Source: DATEDA01 sp963827595
Lineage (GTDB): Bacteria > Pseudomonadota > Gammaproteobacteria > Burkholderiales > SG8-39
NCBI GenBank assembly: GCA_963827595.1
Contig: CAWHBT010000013.1
Location: 186,001-250,000 of the forward strand
Direction of reading: 5' to 3'
DNA length: 64,000 bases
Below, in pieces: positions 36,954 to 45,707 of this stretch (position 1 is its first letter; the number at the start of each line of letters is the position of its first letter). Both the position numbers and the translations under genes were made by a program. The notes beneath the pieces were generated by a model. The model searched no databases and was not told the DNA's origin. It saw nothing but the letters and a program-made list of their open reading frames with translations.

Positions 36954-37544
36954 GTGAAGAGGCTCGTCCTCGCGTCGTCCAATCCCGGCAAGCTCCGCGA
37001 GTTCGGCGAGCTGCTCGCGCCGCTCGGGATCGAGGTCGTTGCGCAGGCGGCGCTCGGCGTGCCCGATGCCGAGGAGCCGCACGCGACCTTCGTCGAGAAC
37101 GCGCTCGCGAAGGCACGGAATGCCGCACGGCACGCGCAGCTGCCTGCGCTCGCCGACGACTCTGGGATCTGCGTTGCGGCGCTCGGCGGCGAGCCGGGCG
37201 TGCACTCCGCGCGGTTTGCCGGTGAGCCGAAGTCCGACCAGCGCAACAACGAGCGGCTGGTCGCCCTGCTGCAGGGCGAGGCCGACCGGCGCGCACACTA
37301 TTACTGTGTCGTCGTCCTCGTCCGGCACGCCGACGACCCCGAGCCGCTGATCGCGGAAGGCCGCTGGCACGGCGAGGTCATCGATCGCCCGCGCGGCGCC
37401 GGTGGCTTCGGCTACGACCCGCATTTCCTGCTGCCCGATCTCGGGCGCACGGCCGCCGAGCTCGAGCCGCACGAGAAGCATGCGGTCAGCCACCGCGGCA
37501 AGGCGCTGCGGCGGCTGCTCGGGCTGCTACGCGAGCAGGGTTAG
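36954..37544 (+). CDS. rdgB: dITP/XTP pyrophosphatase (HAM1/RdgB)
   Basis: 196 residues from GTG 36954. Hydrolyses non-canonical purine NTPs to keep them out of DNA. The family motifs LASSNPGKLREF at the N-terminus, ADDSGICVAALGGEPGVHSARFAG and GGFGYDPHFLLPD are present, and HAVSHRGKALRRL closes the protein. Adjacent to rph, the usual order in this group. Confidence 0.95.
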   Translation: MKRLVLASSNPGKLREFGELLAPLGIEVVAQAALGVPDAEEPHATFVENALAKARNAARHAQLPALADDSGICVAALGGEPGVHSARFAGEPKSDQRNNERLVALLQGEADRRAHYYCVVVLVRHADDPEPLIAEGRWHGEVIDRPRGAGGFGYDPHFLLPDLGRTAAELEPHEKHAVSHRGKALRRLLGLLREQG

Positions 37545-37564
37545 CCGCGGCTCCCGCGCGGCTA
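37542..37564. terminator. Bidirectional hairpin between rdgB and cupin gene
   Basis: TAGCCGCG (37542-37549) pairs perfectly with CGCGGCTA (37557-37564) around a 7-base loop. The two arms contain the TAG stops of the converging genes (37542-37544 plus, 37564-37562 minus). No T-run. Confidence 0.5.
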
Positions 37565-38035
37565 CTTCTTCCGCGGATCGTCCGCAGGGTTGATATAGGT
37601 CACGCCCCAGGGCCCCGTGCCGTTCAGCTGGACGATCACCTCGTCCTGCTTGGTCAGCGCGAAATGGTGGGTCTTGGGCTGCAGGATCATCATGCTGCCC
37701 GGAGACAGGGCCATCGATTTCTCCACGTCCAGCTTGTCGCCCACGCCCATGTAGAAGGTTCCGGAAAGCACCGTGACCCGCTCGACGGCGGGGTGCCAGT
37801 GCGCGGGGATCTGGTAGTTCGCGGGGAACTTCAGCCGTATCGTGAAGGGAACGGCTTCGCTCATCGGCCCTTCGATCACGGCGATCTTCGCCCCGGCCGG
37901 GAGCGACGGGACGTCGCTCCATTTCAGGTCGTTCGGCGAGATCATCCGGTGATCGTGCGACTGGGCCCCGCCGGGCGTCGCGCCTAGCAGCAACGGCGCG
38001 ACGGCTGCGAGCACTAGATACCGCTTGAGTTTCAT
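37562..38035 (-). CDS. Secreted cupin-domain protein
   Basis: 157 residues. A signal peptide (LKRYLVLAAVAPLLLGATPGGAQ) is followed by one cupin barrel with IPAHWHPAVERVTVLSGTFYMG, whose His residues and Glu form the metal site. A second cupin motif, with MMILQPKTHHFA, follows. Likely a periplasmic metal-binding protein, possibly an enzyme, with unknown substrate. ATG at 38035 has AGGAGA eight bases upstream. A methyltransferase gene precedes it by 32 bases. Confidence 0.82.
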   Translation of the reverse strand: MKLKRYLVLAAVAPLLLGATPGGAQSHDHRMISPNDLKWSDVPSLPAGAKIAVIEGPMSEAVPFTIRLKFPANYQIPAHWHPAVERVTVLSGTFYMGVGDKLDVEKSMALSPGSMMILQPKTHHFALTKQDEVIVQLNGTGPWGVTYINPADDPRKK

Positions 38036-38067
38036 GGCTGGTCTCCTTTTGCTGAGGGAAGGACGCG

Positions 38068-38892
38068 TTACGCGCGCACCGCGACGACCTCGAGGTATGC
38101 CCCGTCGTATTTCGTGCCGCCATCGGTGGCCTTGTTGTGCTGGGTCCACAGCGCTTCGAGATCCGCGAGCAGCGCGGTGCGCTTCGTCTCGTCGAGCGAC
38201 GCGTGCGCGCGATTCGTGGGGCCGTAGTACTGGCAGTAGAACTCCGCGACTTTCCGCGGCGGGAACGGGTAGCTGAACGGATACATCCGCTTCGTCAGCG
38301 AGAGCTCCGCGACGCCGTCCTTCAGCCGCTCGCGGACCGTCGCCTCGTCGCCCCACTTCGGCGGGGACGCCATGATCGGCGGCGGGGGAACGTGCTTGCC
38401 GATCGTCTTGAAAAGCTGGCCGACGAAGCCCTCGGGCGTCCAGTTCGCCATGACGATGCGGCCGCCGGGCTTGCACACGCGGACGAGCTCGCGGGCGACC
38501 AGCTCCGGGCGGGGGGCGAACATCGCCCCGATCAGGCTGACGACGAGGTCGAAGGAACCGTTCTCGTAGGGCAGGTCCTCGGCGTCGCCCTGCTCGAAGC
38601 GGATCGTCAGCCCGTCGGCCTTCGCCCGGCTGCGCGCCTGCTCGACGAGGTTCTGGGCCAGGTCGATCCCGGTGACCTGGGCGCCGGCCCGGGCGGCCGG
38701 CAGCGCGATCTGGCCTGCGCCGCAGGCGACATCCAGCATCTTGATCCCGGGCCAGAGCGCCAGGCGCTCGAGAAACTGGAGCGCGCCCGGGAGGAGGTAG
38801 GTGGCGAAGTGCCCGTAGTCGCCCGATTCCCAGGTGGCTTTCAGGCGGGTCTTCAAGGCGCCCATTTCCGGCGTCATCGTCGTGTCGCTCAT
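38068..38892 (-). CDS. Class I SAM-dependent methyltransferase
   Basis: 274 residues from ATG 38892 (MSDTTMTPEM), supported by AAGGAGA upstream. SAM-binding motif MLDVACGAGQIALPAA, acidic residue in GIDLAQN, then GDAEDLPYENGSFDLVVS and the post-I motif KPGGRIVMANW. Resembles the UbiE/Methyltransf_11 group. In an operon with the cupin gene; substrate unknown. Confidence 0.85.
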   Translation of the reverse strand: MSDTTMTPEMGALKTRLKATWESGDYGHFATYLLPGALQFLERLALWPGIKMLDVACGAGQIALPAARAGAQVTGIDLAQNLVEQARSRAKADGLTIRFEQGDAEDLPYENGSFDLVVSLIGAMFAPRPELVARELVRVCKPGGRIVMANWTPEGFVGQLFKTIGKHVPPPPIMASPPKWGDEATVRERLKDGVAELSLTKRMYPFSYPFPPRKVAEFYCQYYGPTNRAHASLDETKRTALLADLEALWTQHNKATDGGTKYDGAYLEVVAVRA

Positions 38893-39025
38893 CGCGGTCT
38901 CCTTCACGTTCGGTCGCACCGGATCCCATTAGAGGACGGCGCGGGCGGCGTGTCTTGAGGCCGGCGTCCCGGTCGGGGCACGCGAGGCGCCGGAAGGCTG
39001 CACGACCAGGGACCGGCGTCCCGGG

Positions 39026-40117
39026 TCAGCGGGGGTCGCTCGGGGTGACGGCGAATCCCGCCTCGCGCGCACGCACGATCGCCTGGGCGCGGGTCGGGAC
39101 GTCCAGCTTGTCGAAGATCCGGGTGATGTTGTTGCGGACGGTCTTCTCGGACAGCTCGAGGCGCGTGGCGATCCCGTCGTTGTCGAGCCCCTGCGCCACG
39201 AGCTCGAGGATCTCGCGCTCGCGCGGCGTGAGGTCAGGGAATGCCGCGTCGCGCCGGCCCGGCGCCTCGTTGGCGGCGAGGAAAGCGTGTACCTCGGTGA
39301 AAAGCTGCGCGAACGCCGGGTCCCGCGCGAGCATGATGTGGTTGCGCCCTTCGAGCGGCACGAAGCGCGCGCCCGGCACGAGGCTCGCGACCAGCCGCCC
39401 CTCCTCGAACGGGACGCGCGCGTCGCCCCGGACGTGCAGGACCAGGGTAGGGCACCTGACTTGCGGCGCGAGCGGCGTGACGTCGATCGGGCCGAACGAG
39501 GCCACGAGCCGCGCCGCCACCTCCGGTGAGGTCGACGTGCGCTCGAGCTCGTTGAACGAGCTCGCCTCCTCGGGTGAGCTCCCGGGCAGGAACAGCGAGG
39601 TGAAGACCTGCCGGTACACCGGATTCTCGCGCCCCCAGCCGAGCTGGACGAGCTCGACCATGATGTGCGCTTCCCTGACCTCGTCCGGACTCGGGTTGCG
39701 CTTGAGGAGCCCCCGCGCATACCCGCCGCAGATCACGAGGGCGCTGACGCGCTCGGGGTGGCGGGCCGCATAGGCGATCGCGACCGCGCTGCCCTGCGAG
39801 GCGCCGAACAGCGGGAAGCGCTCGAGTCCTGCCGCGTCGACCACCGCCTCGAGGTCGCCCACCATGGCGTCGAGCGAGAAGTCCGGGACGTCGCGATCGG
39901 ACAGACCGCAGCCGCGCTGGTCGTAGCGCACGAGCGTGTGGTGGCGGCTGTACTCGACGAGCCACGGCCGCCAGACCGCCGTTCGCGGCTCGAACTCGAG
40001 GTGAGTCAGGAAGTGCGCGGCCCTGACTAGCGGCGGGCCCTTGCCCAGCGTTGCGTAGGCGATGCGGGCGCCGTCGCGCGAGGTGCAGAACCGAATGCTT
40101 TGCTTCAGCTCGGACAT
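39026..40117 (-). CDS. Alpha/beta hydrolase fused to LuxR-type DNA-binding domain
   Basis: 363 residues. Residues 1 to about 285 form a complete alpha/beta hydrolase with nucleophile elbow GASQGSAVAIA, Asp in VRGDARVPFEEG and His in EGRNHIML. Residues from about 295 on are a LuxR helix-turn-helix: LTPREREILELVAQGLDNDGIATRLELSEKTVRNNITRIFDKL. It is therefore a transcription regulator with a hydrolase-type sensing domain that retains its catalytic triad. Candidate targets are the methyltransferase-cupin pair downstream on the same strand or the radical SAM gene; neither is proven. Confidence 0.87.
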   Translation of the reverse strand: MSELKQSIRFCTSRDGARIAYATLGKGPPLVRAAHFLTHLEFEPRTAVWRPWLVEYSRHHTLVRYDQRGCGLSDRDVPDFSLDAMVGDLEAVVDAAGLERFPLFGASQGSAVAIAYAARHPERVSALVICGGYARGLLKRNPSPDEVREAHIMVELVQLGWGRENPVYRQVFTSLFLPGSSPEEASSFNELERTSTSPEVAARLVASFGPIDVTPLAPQVRCPTLVLHVRGDARVPFEEGRLVASLVPGARFVPLEGRNHIMLARDPAFAQLFTEVHAFLAANEAPGRRDAAFPDLTPREREILELVAQGLDNDGIATRLELSEKTVRNNITRIFDKLDVPTRAQAIVRAREAGFAVTPSDPR

Positions 40118-40218
40118 GGCGCACCCTCGCGGGCCGATCCCTCGCGCCCGATGGGCACCGCACCACTATACCGCCACATCGCCGACGGTTGTGCGGCCCC
40201 GGGTCGAGGAGCTCGCTT

Positions 40219-41871
40219 TCAGGTCGTGCCGAAGAGACGAAGCTTGCCTGCGATCGCGAGGCGCGTGAACTTGTAGAAGTGCCAGTGGGTCACGCACCGG
40301 TTCATGAACTGGGCGAAGCCGACCACGTCCTTGCGGTACTTGAGGTTCACCCTGAAGAAGTACCGGAGGTAGACCCTCCCGACGCTCCAGACGGCGCGCT
40401 CCTTGACGAGCGCCCGGCCGAGCGTCCACAGGAGCACGAGGCCGTAACCGAGAGTCGGGAGGAGCTTGCCTTCGCCCGCCTTGCTCGAGATGGCGGCACG
40501 CCGCCGGTGGTACTCGGGGAAGCGGTACACGCGGAAGTACCGCTCGAAGAACGCTTCGGGCGTGTAGAGGCGGCGAACGAGCTCCCAGTACCCGCGCTGC
40601 AGCTCCTCCCGCGTCATCTGCTTCGGGACGATGTTGCAGTTCGGGTCGTCCTCGACCAGGCGCCCTTCCGCCTTGAGGCGCGCGAAGAGCGGGGTCTTGT
40701 GGATCGCCGCCAGCATGCCGACCATGGCGAGCAGGATGCCGTTCTCCTGGATGAACTGGTACTGGTCCTCGAAGATCGCCTTGTCGTCGTTGTCGAATCC
40801 GACGATGAACCCGGCGTGCACGTCGATCCCGGCGTTCTGGACCCGCGCGATCTTCGCTTCCATCGAGTCGCCTTGCGTGTTCTGAACCTTCCGCGTCTCC
40901 TTCAGCGAGGCCGCGCGGGGACTCTCGATCCCGATGAAGACGTGGCGGAAGTTGGCGGCGTAGAGCAGCTCGAGCAGCTCGTGGTCGTCGGCGAGGTTGA
41001 TGCTCGCCTCGGTCGAGAGCCGCAGCGGGTAGCCGTTGCGCTCCTGCCAGGGGACGATCAGCCGCAGCAACTCCTTCGCCGCCTTCTTGTTGCCGATGAA
41101 GTTGTCGTCGACGAGAAAGGCGGAGTAGAACCCCGCCTTGCGCATGTCTTCCAGCTCCTCGATGATCTGCTCCGGCCGCTTGGTCCGGGGCCGGCGCCCG
41201 AACGTGACGATGATGTCGCAGAACTCGCACAGGAACGGACACCCGCGCGAGAACTGCAGCGCGCCGGAGGCGTAGCGCCCGACCTTCAGCAGGTCGTAGC
41301 GCGGCTTCGGGACCTTGGTCATGTCGGTCCGTTCGGCCTGCTCATACACCTTCTTTGTCGGCCGGCCGGCGGCGAAGTCCGCGAGGAACTCGGGCCAGGT
41401 CGTCTCGGCCTCGCCGACGAAGAGGACATCGCACAGGCCGTCGAAGAACGGCTCGTCCACCGAGGCGTAGGCGCCGCCTACGGCGGCGTAGACCCCGAGC
41501 TCGCGCAGGCGGACGAGGATCTCGCGCATGCGCCGCTTCTGGACGCTCATGCCGGTGACGCCCACGATGTCGAAGCGGCGCAGCGCGTCGAAGTCGATGT
41601 CCTCCACGTTCTCGTCGACCAGCACCACCTCGTGCGGAGCGGGCACCAGGCCGGCGACAGCGGGCAGCGCGCCGGTGATCATCGTGCAGCGCTTGTCGCC
41701 CGGATACAGAGGGAGCGCGTAGTCGAAGCCCCAGTAGGAGGGCTCGAACTTCGGGTTCACGAGGCAGATTGAGAGCTGCTTCGGCGGCGCGCCAGGCGCG
41801 AGGTAGGGCGCCTGCGGCTCGCGGTGCACGACCGGTTGCGGGTCGGCGTCTGCAGTCGTAGGAAGCGTCAT
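40219..41871 (-). CDS. B12-binding-domain radical SAM protein
   Basis: 550 residues from ATG 41871. The N-terminal cobalamin-binding domain includes ISICLVNPKFEPSYWGFDYA-like sequence, VGVTGMSVQKRRM and GGAYASVDEPFFDGLCDVLFVGEAE. The radical SAM core has Cys-x3-Cys-x2-Cys in SRGCPFLCEFCDI. A C-terminal DUF4070-like tail follows (QMTREELQRGYWELVRRLYTPEAFFERYFRV). Such enzymes methylate unactivated carbons, for example hopanoid or cofactor methylases. The exact substrate is open; a longer upstream open frame is Arg/Asp-rich and not part of the family. Confidence 0.87.
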   Translation of the reverse strand: MTLPTTADADPQPVVHREPQAPYLAPGAPPKQLSICLVNPKFEPSYWGFDYALPLYPGDKRCTMITGALPAVAGLVPAPHEVVLVDENVEDIDFDALRRFDIVGVTGMSVQKRRMREILVRLRELGVYAAVGGAYASVDEPFFDGLCDVLFVGEAETTWPEFLADFAAGRPTKKVYEQAERTDMTKVPKPRYDLLKVGRYASGALQFSRGCPFLCEFCDIIVTFGRRPRTKRPEQIIEELEDMRKAGFYSAFLVDDNFIGNKKAAKELLRLIVPWQERNGYPLRLSTEASINLADDHELLELLYAANFRHVFIGIESPRAASLKETRKVQNTQGDSMEAKIARVQNAGIDVHAGFIVGFDNDDKAIFEDQYQFIQENGILLAMVGMLAAIHKTPLFARLKAEGRLVEDDPNCNIVPKQMTREELQRGYWELVRRLYTPEAFFERYFRVYRFPEYHRRRAAISSKAGEGKLLPTLGYGLVLLWTLGRALVKERAVWSVGRVYLRYFFRVNLKYRKDVVGFAQFMNRCVTHWHFYKFTRLAIAGKLRLFGTT

Positions 41872-42172
41872 CAACTCGCCCAAGCCCGCACTCCCCGTAT
41901 GGTGATCGTCGTCATGGCTGCGCGCATTATGCGTGCAATCGAAATCGCGATCGCGAGGCGCGCACGCACCGCACGCGATGGCGCGATCAACACCGACTGT
42001 CCAGGGACTCGAGCGCGAGTAGTTGTTGAAGAGTAATCGATTCAAACGTCTTCTGCCATGCAGCATGTGTAAAGGTGGCAATCGCGCAGCGCTTCCGCTA
42101 GAGTCCGCCCGTCACGTTCAGTAGAGCAGTACGACGTGGCCCATCATCTCAACTCTTGGGAGGAGTGACTCG
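41872..42172. other. Intergenic region between divergent genes
   Basis: About 300 bases, less GC-rich than the surroundings, between the radical SAM gene (minus) and a small membrane protein gene (plus). It must carry both promoters. I see GGGAGGAG just before the plus-strand start at 42173 but no convincing promoter pair, repeat or RNA structure. Confidence 0.5.
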
Positions 42173-42406
42173 ATGAATGGCATACAAACTGCGAAAGGCT
42201 GGATCGGCGCGATCACGCAGCTGGGGTTGGCGCTTCTCGCGCTCGCCATCGTCGCCACGATCCTGGTCGGGCCGGACCGCCTTTGGGCCTTCGGAAACGT
42301 GGTCCCGAACCTGATGGCGCTGATCCAGACGCTGGGCGACGGAGGGCTGGCCGGGCTGATCGCGCTCGGCGTCATCCTCTGGCTGTTCTCGAAGCAGACG
42401 GCCTAG
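42173..42406 (+). CDS. Small two-helix membrane protein, unknown function
   Basis: 77 residues from ATG 42173, preceded by GGGAGGAGTGACTCG. Two hydrophobic helices (TQLGLALLALAIVATILVG and GGLAGLIALGVILWLF) flank a short loop with DRLWAFGNVVPNLM. No recognised family. It shares size and two-helix layout with the next gene, though not obvious sequence identity. Confidence 0.6.
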   Translation: MNGIQTAKGWIGAITQLGLALLALAIVATILVGPDRLWAFGNVVPNLMALIQTLGDGGLAGLIALGVILWLFSKQTA

Positions 42407-42530
42407 CGCAACACGCCGACACCGACGCGCGGCGAGCCGAGCCGTAGAGCACGGCGCCGCGCGTCAAGGTGACTTGGGCCGGGGGGCGCGGCTCCCCAGC
42501 CCCTTCCTTTCCGCAATCCGGAGGTGAACC

Positions 42531-42767
42531 TTGGTCGACTTCCTCGAAAAGGCGAAGCGGTTCCTCTGGACGTTCGTCGAGCTCGCGTTCCTCGCCGTCC
42601 TGTCGATCGTCCTGATCTACCTGATCCTGGGGCAGAGCGCGGGCCGGTTCGTCGTCTCGGTCGTGGAGAACGTCACCGGCTTCGCGAACGCCGTGCCCAC
42701 GCCGAGCTTCATCGGCCTGGCGGTCCTCCTCGCGCTGATCTATCTGATCCGGCAACGTCTCAGGTAG
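42531..42767 (+). CDS. Small two-helix membrane protein, TTG start
   Basis: 78 residues. The start is TTG 42531, seven bases after GGAGGTGA, a full match to the 16S rRNA tail, and no other start is available. The first helix (FVELAFLAVLSIVLIYLIL) follows a basic amphipathic N-terminus (FLEKAKRFLWT), and the second is FIGLAVLLALIYLI. Function unknown. Lies 124 bases after a similar-sized membrane protein gene and upstream of hemW. Confidence 0.6.
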   Translation: MVDFLEKAKRFLWTFVELAFLAVLSIVLIYLILGQSAGRFVVSVVENVTGFANAVPTPSFIGLAVLLALIYLIRQRLR

Positions 42768-42871
42768 CTCGCGCCTCCGCTCCCGGGCGGGGACTCCTTC
42801 CGACCCCCCGGGTCCGGCTGCGCGGGCGGTAGGCCGGATTCGGCCGCAGCGTCTATAGTCCGGCCGCAAAC

Positions 42872-44071
42872 ATGCCGGTCGCAGTCGTCTCTCCACGCTC
42901 GGGGTCCCGGGTGGCGCTCCGGGCGCTTCCGCCCCTTTCGCTCTACGTCCACCTCCCGTGGTGCGTGCGCAAGTGCCCGTACTGCGACTTCAATTCGCAC
43001 GAGGTGCGCGGCGAGCTGCCCGAGGCGGCCTACGTCGACGCGCTCGTGGCGGACCTCGACTCGGCGCTGGCTTCGGTCTGGGGGCGGCGCGTCTATTCGG
43101 TCTTCTTCGGCGGCGGCACGCCGAGCCTCTTCTCCGCGGCCGCGATCGAGCGCCTGCTGTCGGCGTTCCGCGCGCGGCTGCCGCTCGCGGCGGACGCCGA
43201 GATCACCCTGGAGGCGAACCCGGGCACGGTGGAGGCCGGGAAGTTCCGCGACTTCCGCGCCGCGGGCGTGAACCGGCTCTCCGTCGGCATCCAGAGCTTC
43301 GACCCGCGGCGGCTCGCGGCGCTCGGCAGGATCCACGACGACCGCGAGGCGCGGCGCGCGGTGGAGGTCGCACGCGCGCACTTCGACAACTTCAATCTCG
43401 ACCTGATGTACGCCCTGCCCGAGCAGACGATGGCGGGGGCCGAGGCCGATGTCGCGGAGGCGATCGCCACCGGCGCGCCGCATCTCTCGTTCTATCACCT
43501 CACGATCGAGCCGAACACGGTCTTCCACAAGCATCCGCCGGCGCTGCCCGACGAGGACGCCGCGGCCGCGATTCACGAGCTCGTCGCCACGCGGCTCGCG
43601 GGCGCGGGATACGCGCACTACGAGACCTCCGCGCACGCGCGGCCCGGCCTCGAGTCGCGCCACAATCTCAACTATTGGCGGTTCGGCGACTACCTCGGGA
43701 TCGGTGCCGGCGCGCATTCGAAAGTCTCGTTTACCGACCGGATCGTGCGCGAGATGCGCACGCGCAGCCCGGCCGAGTTCGTGCGGCGTGTCGCCGACCG
43801 TACGCAGGTCGCCGAGCGACGCGAGGTCGATGCGCGCGAGCTGCCGTTCGAGTTCATGATGAACGCGCTGCGCCTCGCCGAGGGCTTCGAGGTCGGAACG
43901 TTCGCGGAGCGCACCGGGCTGCCGATCACGGTCGCGGAGAAAGCGCTCGCCGCGGCGGAAGCGAAGGGCCTGATTGCCAGGGATCATCTGCGCATCCGCC
44001 CGACCCCCCTCGGCTGCCGGTTCCTGAACGATCTGCTGCAACTCTTCCTGCCGGAGGATTCCAGGCGATGA
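42872..44071 (+). CDS. hemW: Radical SAM heme chaperone HemW
   Basis: 399 residues. Radical SAM cysteines Cys31-x3-Cys35-x2-Cys38 (WCVRKCPYCDFN), then FFGGGTPSLF, ITLEANPGT, and RLSVGIQSFD. The Cys-x-Phe extension seen in HemN-type coproporphyrinogen dehydrogenases is replaced by CDFNSH, the HemW pattern. It binds heme and delivers it to respiratory enzymes. ATG 42872 gives the normal N-terminus. Its TGA overlaps the ATG of the HAD gene. Confidence 0.9.
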   Translation: MPVAVVSPRSGSRVALRALPPLSLYVHLPWCVRKCPYCDFNSHEVRGELPEAAYVDALVADLDSALASVWGRRVYSVFFGGGTPSLFSAAAIERLLSAFRARLPLAADAEITLEANPGTVEAGKFRDFRAAGVNRLSVGIQSFDPRRLAALGRIHDDREARRAVEVARAHFDNFNLDLMYALPEQTMAGAEADVAEAIATGAPHLSFYHLTIEPNTVFHKHPPALPDEDAAAAIHELVATRLAGAGYAHYETSAHARPGLESRHNLNYWRFGDYLGIGAGAHSKVSFTDRIVREMRTRSPAEFVRRVADRTQVAERREVDARELPFEFMMNALRLAEGFEVGTFAERTGLPITVAEKALAAAEAKGLIARDHLRIRPTPLGCRFLNDLLQLFLPEDSRR

Positions 44072-44781
44072 CGCGAGTCGCGCGCGAGGTCAAGGCGCTC
44101 ACGTTCGACGTGTTCGGCACGGTCGTGGACTGGCGCGGCTCGATCATCGCCGAGGGGCGCAAGCTCGGACGGCGCAAGAAGCTGGCCGTCGACTGGGCGG
44201 CGTTCGCGGACGCCTGGCGCGCGGGCTACCGCCCGGCGATGGACCGCGTGCGCAGCGGCGCGCTGCCGTGGACCAACATCGACGGCCTGCACCGCCGGAT
44301 CCTCGACGAGCTGCTCGTGCGCTTCCGGATCGACGGGCTCGCCGAGGCCGAGAAGGCCGACTTCAACCGCGCATGGCACCGCCTCGCGCCGTGGAAGGAT
44401 TCCGTCGCGGGGCTGAAGCGGCTGAAAAAGAAGCGCGTGATCGCGACGCTTTCGAACGGGAACGTCGCGCTGCTGACCAACATGGCAAGACACGCCGGCC
44501 TGCCGTGGGATTGCATCCTGTCGGCCGAGATTCTCGGCCACTACAAGCCCGACCCGGAGGTCTACCTGGGCGCGGCGCGGCTGCTCGGCCTCGCGCCGGG
44601 CGAAGTCATGATGGTCGCCGCGCACCCGGAGGACCTCGACGCGGCGGCGCGCACCGGCCTGAGAACGGCGTTCGTGCGGCGGCCGACGGAGTTCGGGACC
44701 CGGCAGGACCTGCGCCCCGAGCCGCGCTTCGACTTCAACGCCAGGGACTTCGTCGACCTCGCCCGGCAGCTCGGTTGCTGA
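44068..44781 (+). CDS. Haloacid dehalogenase type II family hydrolase
   Basis: 237 residues. HAD motif I is LTFDVFGTVVDWRGS (nucleophile Asp about 14), motif II LSNGN, Lys in GHYKPDPEVY, and motif III VAAHPEDLDAA. The WRG/S element and VAAHPEDL closely match 2-haloacid dehalogenases, although many members are phosphatases. ATGA overlap with hemW suggests co-translation. Ends convergently with hemF, one base before its stop. Confidence 0.87.
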   Translation: MTRVAREVKALTFDVFGTVVDWRGSIIAEGRKLGRRKKLAVDWAAFADAWRAGYRPAMDRVRSGALPWTNIDGLHRRILDELLVRFRIDGLAEAEKADFNRAWHRLAPWKDSVAGLKRLKKKRVIATLSNGNVALLTNMARHAGLPWDCILSAEILGHYKPDPEVYLGAARLLGLAPGEVMMVAAHPEDLDAAARTGLRTAFVRRPTEFGTRQDLRPEPRFDFNARDFVDLARQLGC

Positions 44782-45687
44782 CTAGACCCAGTCGCGGGGC
44801 ACGAGAAACACCTCGTACAGCCGCGACTCGGGTGTTCCCGGCTCGGGGGCCCAGTCGTAGCGCCACATCACCGCCGGCGGCAGCGACATCAGGATCGACT
44901 CGGTCCGGCCGCCGGACTGCAGGCCGAACAGCGTCCCGCGGTCGTAGACGAGGTTGAACTCCACGTAGCGCCCGCGCCGGTACGCCTGGAACTCGCGCTC
45001 GCGCTCGCCGTACGGCGTGTCGCGGCGGCGCTCCACGATCGGCAGATACGCCGGCAGGAAGTGGTCGCCGACGCTGCGCGCGATCGCGAAGCAGGTCTCG
45101 AAGTCCGGCGCGCTCAGGTCGTCGAAGAAGATGCCGCCCACGCCGCGGGGCTCGCCGCGATGACGCAGATGGAAGTACTCGTCGCACCAGCGCTTGAGCC
45201 GGGGATGGAGCTCGGCCCCGAACGGGTCGAGCGCCCGCTTGCAGGTGCGATGAAAGTGGACCGCGTCCTCCTCGAAGCCGTAGTACGGCGTGAGATCCAT
45301 TCCGCCGCCGAACCACCACACCGGCGCCTCGCCGTCCCGCGTCGCGAGGAAGCAGCGCACGTTCATGTGCACCGTCGGCACGTAGGGATTGCGGGGATGC
45401 ATGACCAGCGACACCCCCATTGCCTCGAAGCCGCGTCCGGCGAGCTCCGGGCGTGCCACGGTGGCGGAAGCGGGAAGCCGCGCTCCGGCAACGTGGGAGA
45501 AGTTGACGCCGCCGCGCTCCAGGACGCCGCTCGCCTCGATCACCCGAGAATCGCCGCCCCCGCCCTCGGCGCGCGTCCAGGCGTCCCGGCGGAACTTTCC
45601 GCCGTCGACCGCCTCGAGCGCGGCGACGGTGCGATCCTGCAGACCGGTGAAATAGTCCCTGACCGCGGCGACGTTCATGCGCCGCAT
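44782..45687 (-). CDS. hemF: Oxygen-dependent coproporphyrinogen-III oxidase
   Basis: 301 residues. Converts coproporphyrinogen III to protoporphyrinogen IX using O2. Conserved segments VSLVMHPRNPYVPTVHMNVR, WWFGGGMDLTPYY, GVGGIFFDDL, FQAYRRGRYVEFNLVYDRGT and SGGRTESILMSLPP are intact. Its presence implies aerobic heme synthesis. Same strand as purD and purH, 20 bases after purD. Confidence 0.96.
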   Translation of the reverse strand: MRRMNVAAVRDYFTGLQDRTVAALEAVDGGKFRRDAWTRAEGGGGDSRVIEASGVLERGGVNFSHVAGARLPASATVARPELAGRGFEAMGVSLVMHPRNPYVPTVHMNVRCFLATRDGEAPVWWFGGGMDLTPYYGFEEDAVHFHRTCKRALDPFGAELHPRLKRWCDEYFHLRHRGEPRGVGGIFFDDLSAPDFETCFAIARSVGDHFLPAYLPIVERRRDTPYGEREREFQAYRRGRYVEFNLVYDRGTLFGLQSGGRTESILMSLPPAVMWRYDWAPEPGTPESRLYEVFLVPRDWV

Positions 45688-45707
45688 TTAACCACAGCGA
45701 TGCGGGC

